Below are positions 1 to 10,149 of a stretch of DNA of 64,000 nt, one piece after another. Each line of letters opens with the position of its first letter. Positions within the stretch are counted from its first letter, which is position 1. The stretch lies in assembly GCA_963853835.1 (NCBI GenBank), contig OY970825.1, forward strand, positions 30,876,835 to 30,940,834. The letters are read 5' to 3'. This stretch comes from Calendula officinalis (Eukaryota > Streptophyta > Magnoliopsida > Asterales > Asteraceae). The translations under genes were made by a program, and so were the position numbers. The notes beneath the pieces are model-generated. The model was not told where the DNA came from. It was given only the letters and a program-made list of their open reading frames with translations, and ran no database searches.

Positions 1-414
1 AACCATCAAATAGGTGAAAGTTTAAGGGTTAAACCGCACTTAGGAGGTGTTTGGGACTTGGGAGTGCTTATTGTGTTTTTTAACCACAATAAGCACTTTT
101 CAATTGTTTGGATGAAAACAAATAAGTGCTTATTGCCTTTTTTTTAATATTAATAAACAAATAATAACTTTTTTAACCCGTGGATTTTACGGCTTACTTT
201 AAAAGCACTTTTAATATATGCACTCCCAAACATCCCTTTAACCCTAAGAAAGGTTGCACCTCAACACAAAAGGGTCAAAACATAAAACACGAACCCTCAC
301 CCAAAGTTTAGGATAGAACCATTGCCAAAAAAAAGTTCCAGGTGTTAAAAACGCCAAATCAGTGAAATTCAAGGATCAAAACGTAATATTCTATTTCGAC
401 TTTATGAATTACAG
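1..414. repeat. Intron of the clathrin gene with a palindromic MITE-like segment
   Basis: This is the intron upstream of the first visible clathrin exon; it ends in a normal acceptor (ACAG at 411-414). Roughly 43-236 has imperfect inverted ends: a GGTGTTTGGGA...GAGTGCTTA stretch on the left and GCACTCCCAAACATCCC on the right. This looks like a small hAT-type or similar MITE, but no clear target duplication was found, so the class is uncertain. Confidence 0.35.
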
Positions 415-1860
415 GCGGGCCAACTTCCTTTAGTGAAACCGTACATGGTTGCAGTTCAAAGCAATAACGTATCTGCAGTTAACGAAGCATTAAACGAAAT
501 ATATGTCGAAGAGGAAGACTATGACAGATTACGCGAATCTATTGACTTGCATGATAACTTTGACCAGATTGGACTCGCACAAAAGGTGCCTATAATTTCT
601 ACATCAATTTTTCTTTTCTTTTTCAAATTTGCAAATTAATTTTTTTTTATTTTCTTTTTAGATTGAGAAACACGAGCTTCTTGAAATGAGGCGTGTGGCT
701 GCATATATTTACAAGAAAGCGGGTAGATGGAAGCAGTCTATTGCACTGTCTAAGAAAGATAAGGTTTACAAAGATGCAATGGAGACAGCTTCACAATCTG
801 GTGATCGTGAGCTTGCTGAAGAATTACTTGTTTATTTCATCGATCAGGTAAATAAATAAATTTATAAAATTTAGTAAACTAGTAGGTTTTACCAGGATTT
901 TCCTGTGATACCCAAAATACTATTTACCGATAATATTATCGATTAAAAGATATCTTCTTAACAAAGAAAAAGGCTGGTAAAATACTAGAATAAAATTAAA
1001 AATTTAAGGTATACCTCATGTCACGTCAAGTTGTGAAATGTAACATATATATTTGGTAATGATCTCATGCATCGCTTGTGCAGGGAAAGAAGGAATGCTT
1101 TGCTTCATGTCTGTTTGTTTGTTACGATCTCATCCGTCCAGATGTCGCTCTTGAATTGGCTTGGTTGAACAACATGATCGATTTTGCCTTCCCGTATCTG
1201 CTTCAGGTAAATTATAATCACACGCATTTCCTTTTTTTCCTTTTTTTTAATAATTTATCTATTTTTTTCATCTACTTAAATTGATTATATAATTATTATT
1301 TGTTTAATTGCAGTTTATTCGTGAATATACGGGTAAGGTTGATGACCTAATCAAGGACAAGATAGAATCAATCAAGGAAAGTAAGGCTAAGGAGAATGAA
1401 GAGCAAGATATTGTTAAACAACAGGTTTTTCTCTCTCTATTTTGCATGTTTCATAAATCATCCCTCTAGTTTATATGACGTTATAGATTTCGTCCCTCGG
1501 CCTTTTTTACCCCGCAAATAGTCCCTAAATTTGAAACTTGCAACACCAAAGTTAAGTTTTAAAGACGGTTGATGTTACAAGTTCCAAAACCAGGGACTAT
1601 CTGTGTAATAAAGAAAGTCGAGGGACAATTTATGTAACATTTACCCGTTCTATTTTGCGTGTTAATTCCTAAGATAATGGGATTTGATTCTTGTGGTTTA
1701 TTTACAGAATATGTATGCTCAACTACTCCCACTTGCACTACCTGCTCCACCGGGGATGGGTGGCGGCATGGCTGGAGGATATGGTCCACCACCACCGATG
1801 GGCGGAATGGGAATGCCGCCAATGCCACCGTTTGGCATGCCGCCAATGGGGTCTTATTAG
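415..1860 (+). CDS. CHC: Clathrin heavy chain, last five exons (5' part outside the window)
   Basis: Clathrin heavy chain forms the three-legged triskelion that coats vesicles at the plasma membrane and trans-Golgi. Five exons join in frame: 415-585, 662-847, 1084-1206, 1314-1424 and 1708-1860, each bounded by GT...AG introns. The first begins AGQLPLVKPYMVAVQSN and the product matches the plant heavy chain over its final 205 residues. It covers the distal leg repeats (EYVEEEDYDRL-type region, KKAGRWKQSIALSKKD), the hub and trimerisation segment (CYDLIRPDVALELAW), a charged Lys/Glu-rich linker, and the Gly/Pro/Met-rich tail ending PPMGSY before TAG. No frameshift or internal stop is seen, so the gene is probably functional. 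The N-terminal beta-propeller and proximal leg are upstream of the window. Intron 4 (1425-1707) carries a small inverted-repeat element. Confidence 0.97.
1480..1638. repeat. Small inverted-repeat MITE in clathrin intron 4
   Basis: Two arms of about 70 bases face each other: the left reads ...GTCCCTCGG...AATAGTCCCTAAATTTG and the right is its imperfect reverse complement (...CAGGGACTATCTGTG...GTCGAGGGAC). The 'gtccct...tagtccct' wording resembles the long-TIR elements at 14247 and 52749, so a Mutator-like MITE is the likely class. The exact ends and target duplication are not clear. Confidence 0.5.
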
Positions 1861-4800
1861 TCAAAAGTGGCGGCTGGCTTGTTTTTCATGGAGGATTGAA
1901 TTGAATTTGTTAGAGATGAGACTAATGGTGTTTTTGTTTTCTAGTGTGTGGATATGATTTTGATTTGTAATATTCTTTTGGGTAGACAATGGAAGCAAAT
2001 TTTTTGCGGCTAAATATGAGTATAATGTATTGTGTACAAGGGGGTGGATATGTTACTATTTATACTGGTTTTAAAATGTATTTCCTTGTTTTCAGACCAT
2101 TTTTTAGTTGGTTTCTTTTGATTAATTGTAGTTTGGTTTATAACTCAATACACTAGAAAAATCTGACAAAAATGTGTAATGTTACACTTAAAAAACTGTC
2201 TAATTTGAATTCAATCTCTGAATTTTAAAGACTAATCTTCGGTAAGTTCCAAATTTAATAAAACTAAAATGGCGGGCATAACCCCGATCTAATAGATTTT
2301 GTTCCAAATATAACATATTACATGGATTAGAATTAGAGGTTTGTCCAAAAGTCATAATGGATTTTGTTCCACCCAAACATACAAGCATACAAAAATGATA
2401 TTAACGAGAAAGTCAAATTGTGGGTCTCATATATCATAATGCTCGACTGCTCGTATGCAAATCTTATGTGAATCAAAGAATCTTTGGTGCCCAAATAGTC
2501 GTTGGTGTATCTTCCATTTGGTTTCACATGCAACAAAATGCTAAATTCTTTTCACGTATCCAGTTATCCGTATAGGAAGAAGACAATACTTATAATAAAA
2601 ATATTATTTTTTATCTTAAGATTACTTGTTCAATCTTTTGATTGCTTTGCTTGAACAAAATACGTAATAAAATCATAACTTACCCATTAAAAGCTGTAAC
2701 AAATACTTAAATTTCAGTCCATTTACTCCCAATTTTCATTCACGTAATTATAATTTATTAGTAGATATTTATATAAATGTTTTTAACAGTCTACACACAA
2801 ACTGACTAAACTATACATTTAATTTGTATATTATATTTAACATCTTAATTACCAATGTAGTCCAACTCAAAATTTGTAATTACCAACACACATATAAAAT
2901 AATTACAATTATCAAACACAACTAACCAAGTAAATTTCGTATATATAATTTTCAGTTCAAACTATATGATTGATACTTGACTTTTACTACTCCGAATCTG
3001 CTAATAGTAATTACATAAAGCAATTTTAATAATGCAACAACAAAAGTATAATGAATACAAACATGGCATGGCCTATATTTCCATTACATAAGTTAATGGG
3101 TCCACATTCAAATCAATTCATCACTTGAAGATCTTTCATAATCATAATACATCATCATGTAATAATTTCACATTCTAAAGATATTGTTTTAAAGGTTGAA
3201 CTAGTCATCGACTCAATTCGAATCTATATGTATTTGCTTTCTTCATTTACCAAAACAGTAGTGGCATATTTGGTTTGTTACTATAAGAATTAAATAATGG
3301 AAATTTGTTGGTTTTCGAAGATAGATAATTTGTTTTAAAATATGCTTAATGAACTTTTTATAAATGTATTTTAGAAGATAGATAAATGTTCATTTGTTTG
3401 TACACAACAATGTTACTTCTCACACCGTATCAAACTTCTTTTTTTCCAGACGATTTTAGTCTGAGAATAATCTTGGGAAAAATATTCATAACAAAATTTA
3501 AAACAAAATAATCGGATTTGTTGTGATACGGCCAGATCTAGTGTGGGTATGTTTTACAAAACTAGCTGGAGGTTGTAGCACTAGTTGGTAGCTGAAAGCT
3601 AGATCTTTTATTTGAAGCTGAAATCTAGAGCTATTATTTTTATTAAGATGTTTGGTAAAGTAACTGAAAGATAGAGCTGGAAAAATTAAAATGAAATAAA
3701 AAAATATATGAGAGGACTAAATGCGGCAGGAAATGTAATTATTTAAGGGTATTATGATAACTTTTTCCAGAAATAAAAATCCAATTCTTAATTAGAGTTG
3801 CTCCAAGTGTGTTTTTTTTTTGATATTTTTCTAAAAAATAAAAGCCAGGAATTCATTGCCAAACATACATTTAGATTTAGATGTAAAGCAAGAATAGGCA
3901 TTGACGGTTAAGGTCCACCAATATAAGTGGTATACGAATCATACTGTTTGAAAATGAAGTTTGATGTGCCAATACCTCCTCATCTTCATCTTACATGCCC
4001 CAACTCAAAGAATTTACTTTTTAACCCATGATCTATCATTTCATATAAGATTAATTTACTTATTTTGTCGTTATACTTATGTTTCGATCACTAATGAATT
4101 TGCTTAATTTTTTACTAATTATAAACATCATTTTAACATATCAAGTGAGTCAATCCAGATTCGTCTTTTGCAAAACAATGATGGGTAACTAAAAACGTTC
4201 AAAACTAAGAATATAACTTATTTTACTAACCACTACAACGCCCAAGTACAAAAATTCTTTCACTTTAGTTACTTACTTTTCACACATTAATTAATCATTA
4301 AATTTGAGTTTGCCTAAGACAACCATAAAAGAAATGATAGTTACGATTCACGTTATATACATTGTAACATTGTGGAAAGTTGTTTTGGCATTAGCCCAAC
4401 CTTGTTACCCCAAGTATCATGGCAACCTAAGTACAGTATGTAGTAATAATTCCCGAATGACTTCATGTAAATCATAAGTTTGATTAAATGGTGTTGGGTT
4501 TTGTAGTGAGGCTTTTGTTTTTCATTTTTAGGTTTCTTGTTCCCATGTTGTACTTTGCTTCTAGCTCCTTGCTAGATGGGTGTATAATTCTATCTCCAAG
4601 CCGAAACTCCGTGTCAAGTGAGATCCTTATACTTTGCCATTCAAAACAATTTGGAAAAAATAAAATAAAATCATATAGAATCTAATAAAATAATATATTA
4701 TTCTTTTTTTTTTCTTTTTTTAACAATAATAAAGTAAGTGACAAAATCTTTCTTGGATCCATGGACTGTTATTTTCCCCCAATCACTTTCTCTTTGGCAT

Positions 4801-4998
4801 GTTATAATCATTTAAGTTGCTTTGCGGCTTAGACTTATTCAGAAATGATACCATTTAATCAAAGTGTTGAGGTGACTTTTGGATAACTCCCACAAAGAAA
4901 CATGGCATCCCATTGGAGAATAAACCCTCACCATTCACCTTCAAATATCTCAACACTGTTAATTCATCCAAACACTTTTAAATTGTTAAACTCAAAAA
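1861..4998. other. Intergenic region: clathrin 3' UTR, then AT-rich DNA
   Basis: The first 200-300 bases are presumably the clathrin 3' UTR. The rest is AT-rich and shows no convincing gene; the short open frames here lack similarity to anything recognised and have no coding bias. The end of this stretch must hold the promoter of the bHLH gene, but no single strong TATA box stands out. Confidence 0.6.
3547..3868. repeat. Possible hAT-like MITE
   Basis: The segment starts GTATGTTTTACAAAAC and ends with TTGCCAAACATAC, imperfect inverted ends. The interior is rich in AGCTGAAAGCTAGA-type short repeats, which are common in small plant MITEs. No target duplication could be fixed by eye. Confidence 0.3.
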
Positions 4999-6636
4999 AT
5001 GGACGATTTTGTTTGGTCTTCTTGGGCACAACATGCTTTTATAGCTCCAAATGTGAATCAATTTTGTGATTCTAGTCATGGCGGCAGCGGTGGTGACAAT
5101 GATGGCGGTGTATGGGAAGAAGATAAGGTGGGAAGTGCTTCCAAGAACCATAGTGAAGCCGAGAAGCGGCGTAGAGATAGGATCAATTCACATCTTGCTA
5201 CTCTAAGGAAACTCGTCTCCACATCCGAAAAGGTTTTAATTATCCTCTTTTTTATGTCAAATTTTTCAGTTTAAATTTATTTTAATCGACAAAATTGTAG
5301 ATGCTTAACCGAAAAACTACTTGTGACACAAATTCTATCATTAATGATACATGTTATTGCAAATGCCTTAAGCTATTAAAGGATATTTGTGTAACATATG
5401 GATAAACAGAAACTTTTTTTTTTTTAAGTCTAACACATAGCCCCCTTAAATTTACACCAGTTTTATACAACTGTACATAATAGGACTTAAACTCAGACAC
5501 CTAAACACTAGATACTATTGCGTTACAAGCCATTTGTAAACAAAAACTTTCTTATACCAAAAGGATGTGCTTAGTTTCTTGTCTCGATCTGTCGCTAAAT
5601 TAATTTTGAACAAAAGAATATATATCCTATAAACTACTATTGATAGCACACTATTTTGTCCATATCGGAACTCAAACTCATGACCATATATCAATTAGAA
5701 ACATCTTCCAACATTTTATGCTACTAGGCTACATATGCAAATATTTAAGGTTGATTGCTAAGACTGAACGGTGGGCTTACATTTTTTTTTAAGTTTTTTA
5801 TATTTTAAAACAAAAATCTTATCTTTTTGGGCTTTTCACAATTCAAGAATGTTTATAACAATTTATTATTAAAATAAATGTTATTTGTATTTTTTTTTAT
5901 TAAAATAGTATTGTATTTTTTTTATTAAAATGTAATTTGTGTTTTTATTAAAATAAATGGAAAAGAAATGATGAGGTGGAAAAAAAATGGCGTGGTGTAG
6001 TGTGGTGGGTATTTCCTGGATAAAGTAGTGTCATGTGGTGTGGTTGTTGAGGCGGAAGATGATGTGTCAGAAATTTTGGTGTGGTGATGAGACCCATACC
6101 CCATCGTCTAATATATTGTCCATTTTAACTCTGTCACTAATTGATCATTGTGTAAACAGATGGATAAGGCAACACTATTAGGAAAGGTTGTCGAACACGT
6201 AAAAGAAATGAAGACGAAAACTATGGAATTAAGAGAAGCATTTACAATCCCGACAGATTTGGATGAAGTAATTATCGATCTTAATCCAAATCCTGCGGGC
6301 CCTTGTAACGATGTTTTCATCAACGGTTCTATTTGTTGTGAAGATCGACCAGAATTATTTTCGGAGATCAAGCATGCCCTCGATAGCCTAAGATTAACCA
6401 TTGTTCAAGCCAATATGACTTGTTTGGGTCACAGGATCATATGCAACTTCATCCTTTGTGTCACAAATAGTACGAGTGAGAACGAAATTACCACTTTGAA
6501 ACAGTCGCTAAAAGTATTTTTAGGTAGAATTGTTTCATCATCTTCTTGGACACCATCCTCGTCAAATTATCGCATCAAAAGCAAGCGGCAAAGGTTCTTT
6601 TCATCTCCTAATTATGACATTAATGATCGTCGATAG
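4999..6636 (+). CDS. bHLH transcription factor, TMO5-like / bHLH30-32-106-107 group
   Basis: This is a nuclear DNA-binding protein of 236 residues in two exons, 4999-5232 and 6160-6636, with a 927-base AT-rich intron (GT at 5233, AG at 6158-6159). The basic region begins at about residue 50 (NHSEAEKRRRDRIN) with His51, Glu55 and Arg59, the E-box-reading set. Helix 1 follows (SHLATLRKLV), and helix 2 starts exon 2 (MDKATLLGKVVEHVKEMK), so the intron falls exactly in the loop. Residues of about 125-200 resemble the ACT-like dimerisation region seen in this subgroup. In Arabidopsis these proteins (TMO5, T5L1-3) pair with LONESOME HIGHWAY in vascular development; an equivalent role here is inferred from family membership. 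The ATG at 4999 is the first in frame after an AT-rich leader. No disruptive change is seen. Confidence 0.92.
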
Positions 6637-7084
6637 AGATTATCGATCATTTAAGCACGATGAGCATAACGAATAACGTATTGTTGCGCATTTGAGAGCG
6701 ATTTTAGCAAATAACTTTTTCCTAAAAAAAACTATATATTTTATTACCTTGAACTTGGTTGACCAGAGTTCTCTACCATTATGAGCTATTATGAACTTGC
6801 AAATATGGTCAAATTTATAGTACACTACCTCATTAATTTGATAATGTTTTGTTATATGATTTATTTCTCTTATAACGTTTGACGAATTAAAAAATATAAG
6901 TTTATCTCAATATATTGAAATTAGAACTAAATTTAATTGACTATTTTCAAGTCCGCTGTACCATACTTGGACTTTAGTAGCTTAGGATACTAGATGATCC
7001 GGTCAACCTAAGTTTAAGGTACTAAAATATATTTTAGTTTTTTTTTTTATCTAAAATGTTAGGTTAATCACAAGTGTTTTGAGT
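6637..7084. other. Intergenic, nothing recognised
   Basis: AT-rich sequence downstream of the bHLH stop codon; its first part is presumably the 3' UTR. No gene, RNA or clear repeat was recognised. Confidence 0.6.
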
Positions 7085-7425
7085 GTATTGTTTCATGTCT
7101 TATTTGTCTCCCCCAAAGGGTTTATGTAATGGGCGATACAGTTTTTTGAAGTTGGGTCTATGTAAATTACCGTCAATTTAGAGTTTGGGCTCGATGGGCT
7201 GCTGAATTATATACTTCTGTGAAGTTTGGCTCCTCTAAATAAATACATGGCGGCTTGATAGTTTATTTAGCCTACTTTTAATAAATATTTGTGTTGGTAA
7301 ATCATGAATTATTAAGGCAGGTTCTAGCAAGAAATAAATAAATCAGTAGAATCAACAAATTACAAAATTTCATGTAAATTTACATTCCTCGAGCCAAATT
7401 AACCAATAACACGAACCACCCTAGA

Positions 7426-8410
7426 CTCTAAATTTTTTTCTTCACTTTTTTTGTCCCTAAAGATTTTTGGATTTTATTTTCCATCTAAAATTCTCCGTTA
7501 ACTAACATGAAATGCCTTAAAAACAAGGGTATTTTCCCCGTTTCTTTATTATCATTCAAACCACGTTCGGAATTTAAAAATACACCTTGCCAAATCACTG
7601 TGTTAAAACATAGGGGTAATTAACGGATATATAGACCTGCAAAAGATGAATCCAAATCAGACTCTGATTCCACCAAAACGACCTCCATTGCATTCACCTC
7701 TTTCGTCGGCCTCCGCCACTCCTCGCTGGAAAATCATCACCGAATACTATCTCCACTGTTAATTCGATTATAGGGTTCTTCACAACCCTAAGCCAAACAG
7801 CCGGTGGTTCCTCCGGTGGCCTGAAGAAGTTGACCGGAACAACAACGATTCCTAAAGAAAGTAACGATGATGTTGTGGAACAGCGATTCCGGCAGCCTGA
7901 AGAAAGTACGATGATGTTGTGAATATGTTTGTTGAATCGAAACCATTGACATCTTGTATAAGAGCATCGATGATTTAGGGTATGATTCACGTTTATCTCC
8001 TTTGATTGAATGCCCACAAGCTCATCATCAATACTATTGTATTTAAATTCATTAAGAACTTTAATTTCACAGTCGTCATGGTGTACTGATGAAGAGGGTT
8101 TGCTAACATTAATAAAATCCCCAAACAAATTGATAATTAAATTAATTTGTGATATTTGGATTTGCTGTGATTTTAGGTTTTTTTTAATATTTTTCAGGAT
8201 TTGATTTTGGGTTGAAGAATTTTGAGAAATGAGAAGAGAAGGATAAAGAACGGTTTTGTGAATCAACGGTTCTTGATGATGGTTTTGTTAAATAGGGGTA
8301 ATTTGGGAAACGGACAAAAATTCCGTCAGTTAACGGAGGATTTTGGACGGAATGACAGAAAACTGAAATCCAAAAATCTTTAGGGACAAAAAAACCGAAG
8401 AAAAAATTTA
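7426..8410. mobile_element. Long-TIR, Mutator-like element carrying unidentified GC-richer sequence
   Basis: Inverted arms of about 80 bases bound the segment. The left arm (from about 7427) reads ...TTTTTGTCCCTAAAGATTTT and then CTCCGTTAACT; the right arm (about 8328-8408) is its reverse complement (AGTTAACGGAG ... AATCTTTAGGGAC). The paralogous segment near 11280-11340 lacks it, which supports an insertion into copy 1 of the duplication. Its middle (about 7650-7930) is GC-richer and looks like captured gene sequence, as in Pack-MULEs. A minus-strand open frame of 190 codons is present, but its product matches nothing recognised and it is probably not a gene. The exact ends and target duplication were not resolved. 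Confidence 0.6.
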
Positions 8411-8424
8411 GGGACAGAAATGCA

Positions 8425-9335
8425 GAATCAGGTATACCACAATAACAAATTCTGTAATTTACACTAAAAATAAACAAGCAAACAATTATGTTACTACCAA
8501 AGTTATCATACTATGTGATGAGATGCAATATGTAAATTAAGTTTAGTTTAGATTAGCGGGTTCGGGTTGACAGGTTGGAATCATTGACTAAATCAACTCG
8601 AACCTAACTTGTTTAGAATCTTGGGTTAGAAAAATGAACTATAGCTCGAACATATTTAAAACATAGTAACCAAAACCCGACTCACCTTACCTATATAACT
8701 TAACAAGTTAGTGGGTCAAATGAAATAGTGGGTCAGAATCATTTTGACGGGTGAGAAATAGAAAATGGACTAAAAAACAATGGTAATTTTAAAAAACTGA
8801 AAGGTCAAACAGAGATCTTATAGGCATGATTTAGGAAATTTAATAGTACTTACATCCTTCTTTTAAACAACTATAACAAACGAATTTACAGATCGACCCG
8901 TTTAGACATAAGCTAACCCGAACACGACCGATTTATATCCAGGTTGGATGGCTCGCCCGACCTGTTTTTACCTGAACTCATTTAGGCTCAACCTAAACCA
9001 GATGATTTTAGTATCGGGTTCGTATTGGGTTTCAGTTCATGTAGGGAATTTCCGCCCTTACGAAACACACACACCCAATCTTCATTATTATACTCAAACC
9101 TCCTGTAGAGTTAATAAATTTAATAATCAATAATAGGTGTCGATTTACTCAACTCGAATACAAAATTTGGTTCATTGATTAGCAAATTTACATAGAACAA
9201 TTAAAAATCTTCATGAGATAAAAACTTGAGACCGTGTTGTCGAATCTTTTCACAATAATCTAGGGCGATTCAATATAATATAATTAATAATAACAAATAT
9301 GTGCAAAAAAAAGGATGATATTAAAGCAACCTAGT
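8425..9335. other. Non-coding part of duplication copy 1
   Basis: AT-rich sequence that matches 11330-12185 in copy 2 at a moderate level. It lies downstream of the RING-H2 pseudogene. No gene was recognised. Confidence 0.5.
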
Positions 9336-9689
9336 AAAAAAGGCGACTCGGACGGAAGCTCTGCAAATAGGACAACTCGGATTCGTAATCAACCACTTGT
9401 CGACACACTTGGAATGATAACAATGGCAGCACCTTTACTTTCTCCCCTTCTCCGAAAACCCCAAGACAAATACTGCATTCCGACGTCGTTTCATCACTCT
9501 CCGACAAAGTCTGCTGGCGGTGATCGCAGCAGAGTCAAGGCCTTGCGGCGGCGAACTCTGGGAGGATCGGGCAATACAACGGTTGTAGAGAAAGTAACAG
9601 ACGGCTATGATTATGAGAATGGCGATGTAAAGAAGTGTGCTGCCTCAGATTTGGAAGTAATGATCATCAAGTTCGTGGTCGGTAGCCAT
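9336..9689 (-). pseudogene. ATL-type RING-H2 pseudogene (duplicate of the gene at 12187-12636)
   Basis: The reverse strand aligns closely with the intact RING-H2 gene at 12187-12636. It starts with the same ATG context (9689 downward, MATxxx) but is broken in at least three ways. An in-frame deletion of about eight codons follows the start. A CGA-to-TGA change (reverse strand, 9645-9647) stops the frame just before the membrane segment. An 11-base deletion at the single GGCAGCA (9425-9431) removes zinc-ligand cysteine sequence and shifts the frame through the RING. The intact copy has two GGCAGCA repeats here (12282-12288 and 12293-12299), so slippage between them is the simple explanation. 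The plus-strand frame of 161 codons over the same bases is an antisense shadow. Confidence 0.88.
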
Positions 9690-10149
9690 TGTTGTGGTGG
9701 CGAAGCGACGATCGAGGTACATGGTGGTGGTGTTGCGACGGATATGGTGGTAGCGTTTTTGACCATGAACTTTTTTTCTTTGGGTTTTTTTTGTCCTTAA
9801 ACTTTATTAGATTTCAGATTTATGTACTTTCATCCACTTCCGTATAAGTTTTGCCGTTAAAACCCCTCATGTGCTTAAAATGTAAGGTCATTTTGGTCCC
9901 TTTTCCACAAACTGCTTGTACTGGTACTTTTTTTCCAAGAGTCTAGCGAACTCTACCCCAGGATCAACCATAAGGATTATTTTTCTTTTTTTAACTTTTA
10001 TTCCCAATTCTGACTTTTTAACGAACCGATCTCTATACTAATCTTAACAAAAGATTTTATTAGGTCGGATATCTGAGCCTAACCTAGCCGCTTTCAGATT
10101 CCCCTTAAAAATTTATTTAGTCTTCCCTTTCCTTGTTTGCCTGTCGTGA
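9690..10149. other. Spacer between duplication copies
   Basis: The first part corresponds to the 5' flank of the RING pseudogene. The remainder has no recognised feature. Confidence 0.5.

Larger units (their letters stand above)
7085..9735. repeat. Tandem segmental duplication, copy 1 (degenerate)
   Basis: The segment matches 10150-12690 in the same orientation and order. Landmarks are the 'ttcatgtct..tttgt.tc..cc..agggtttatg.aatgggcga' block (7093 and 10160), the 'ggctcgatgggctgctgaa' block (7188 and 11057), the 'cctcgagccaaattaacc' block (7388 and 11243), the 'caattatgtta' block (8481 and 11339), and the RING-H2 gene (9336-9689 and 12187-12636). Copy 1 contains an insertion at about 7426-8410 that is absent from copy 2. 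Copy 2 has extra sequence at about 10212-11030 that is absent from copy 1. Confidence 0.8.

Noticed and set aside
7694..8266. Minus-strand open frame of 190 codons
   Set aside because: It lies in the long-TIR insertion, has no recognisable domain and no match in the paralogous copy.
9315..9800. Plus-strand open frame of 161 codons
   Set aside because: It is antisense to the RING-H2 pseudogene, with no domain of its own.
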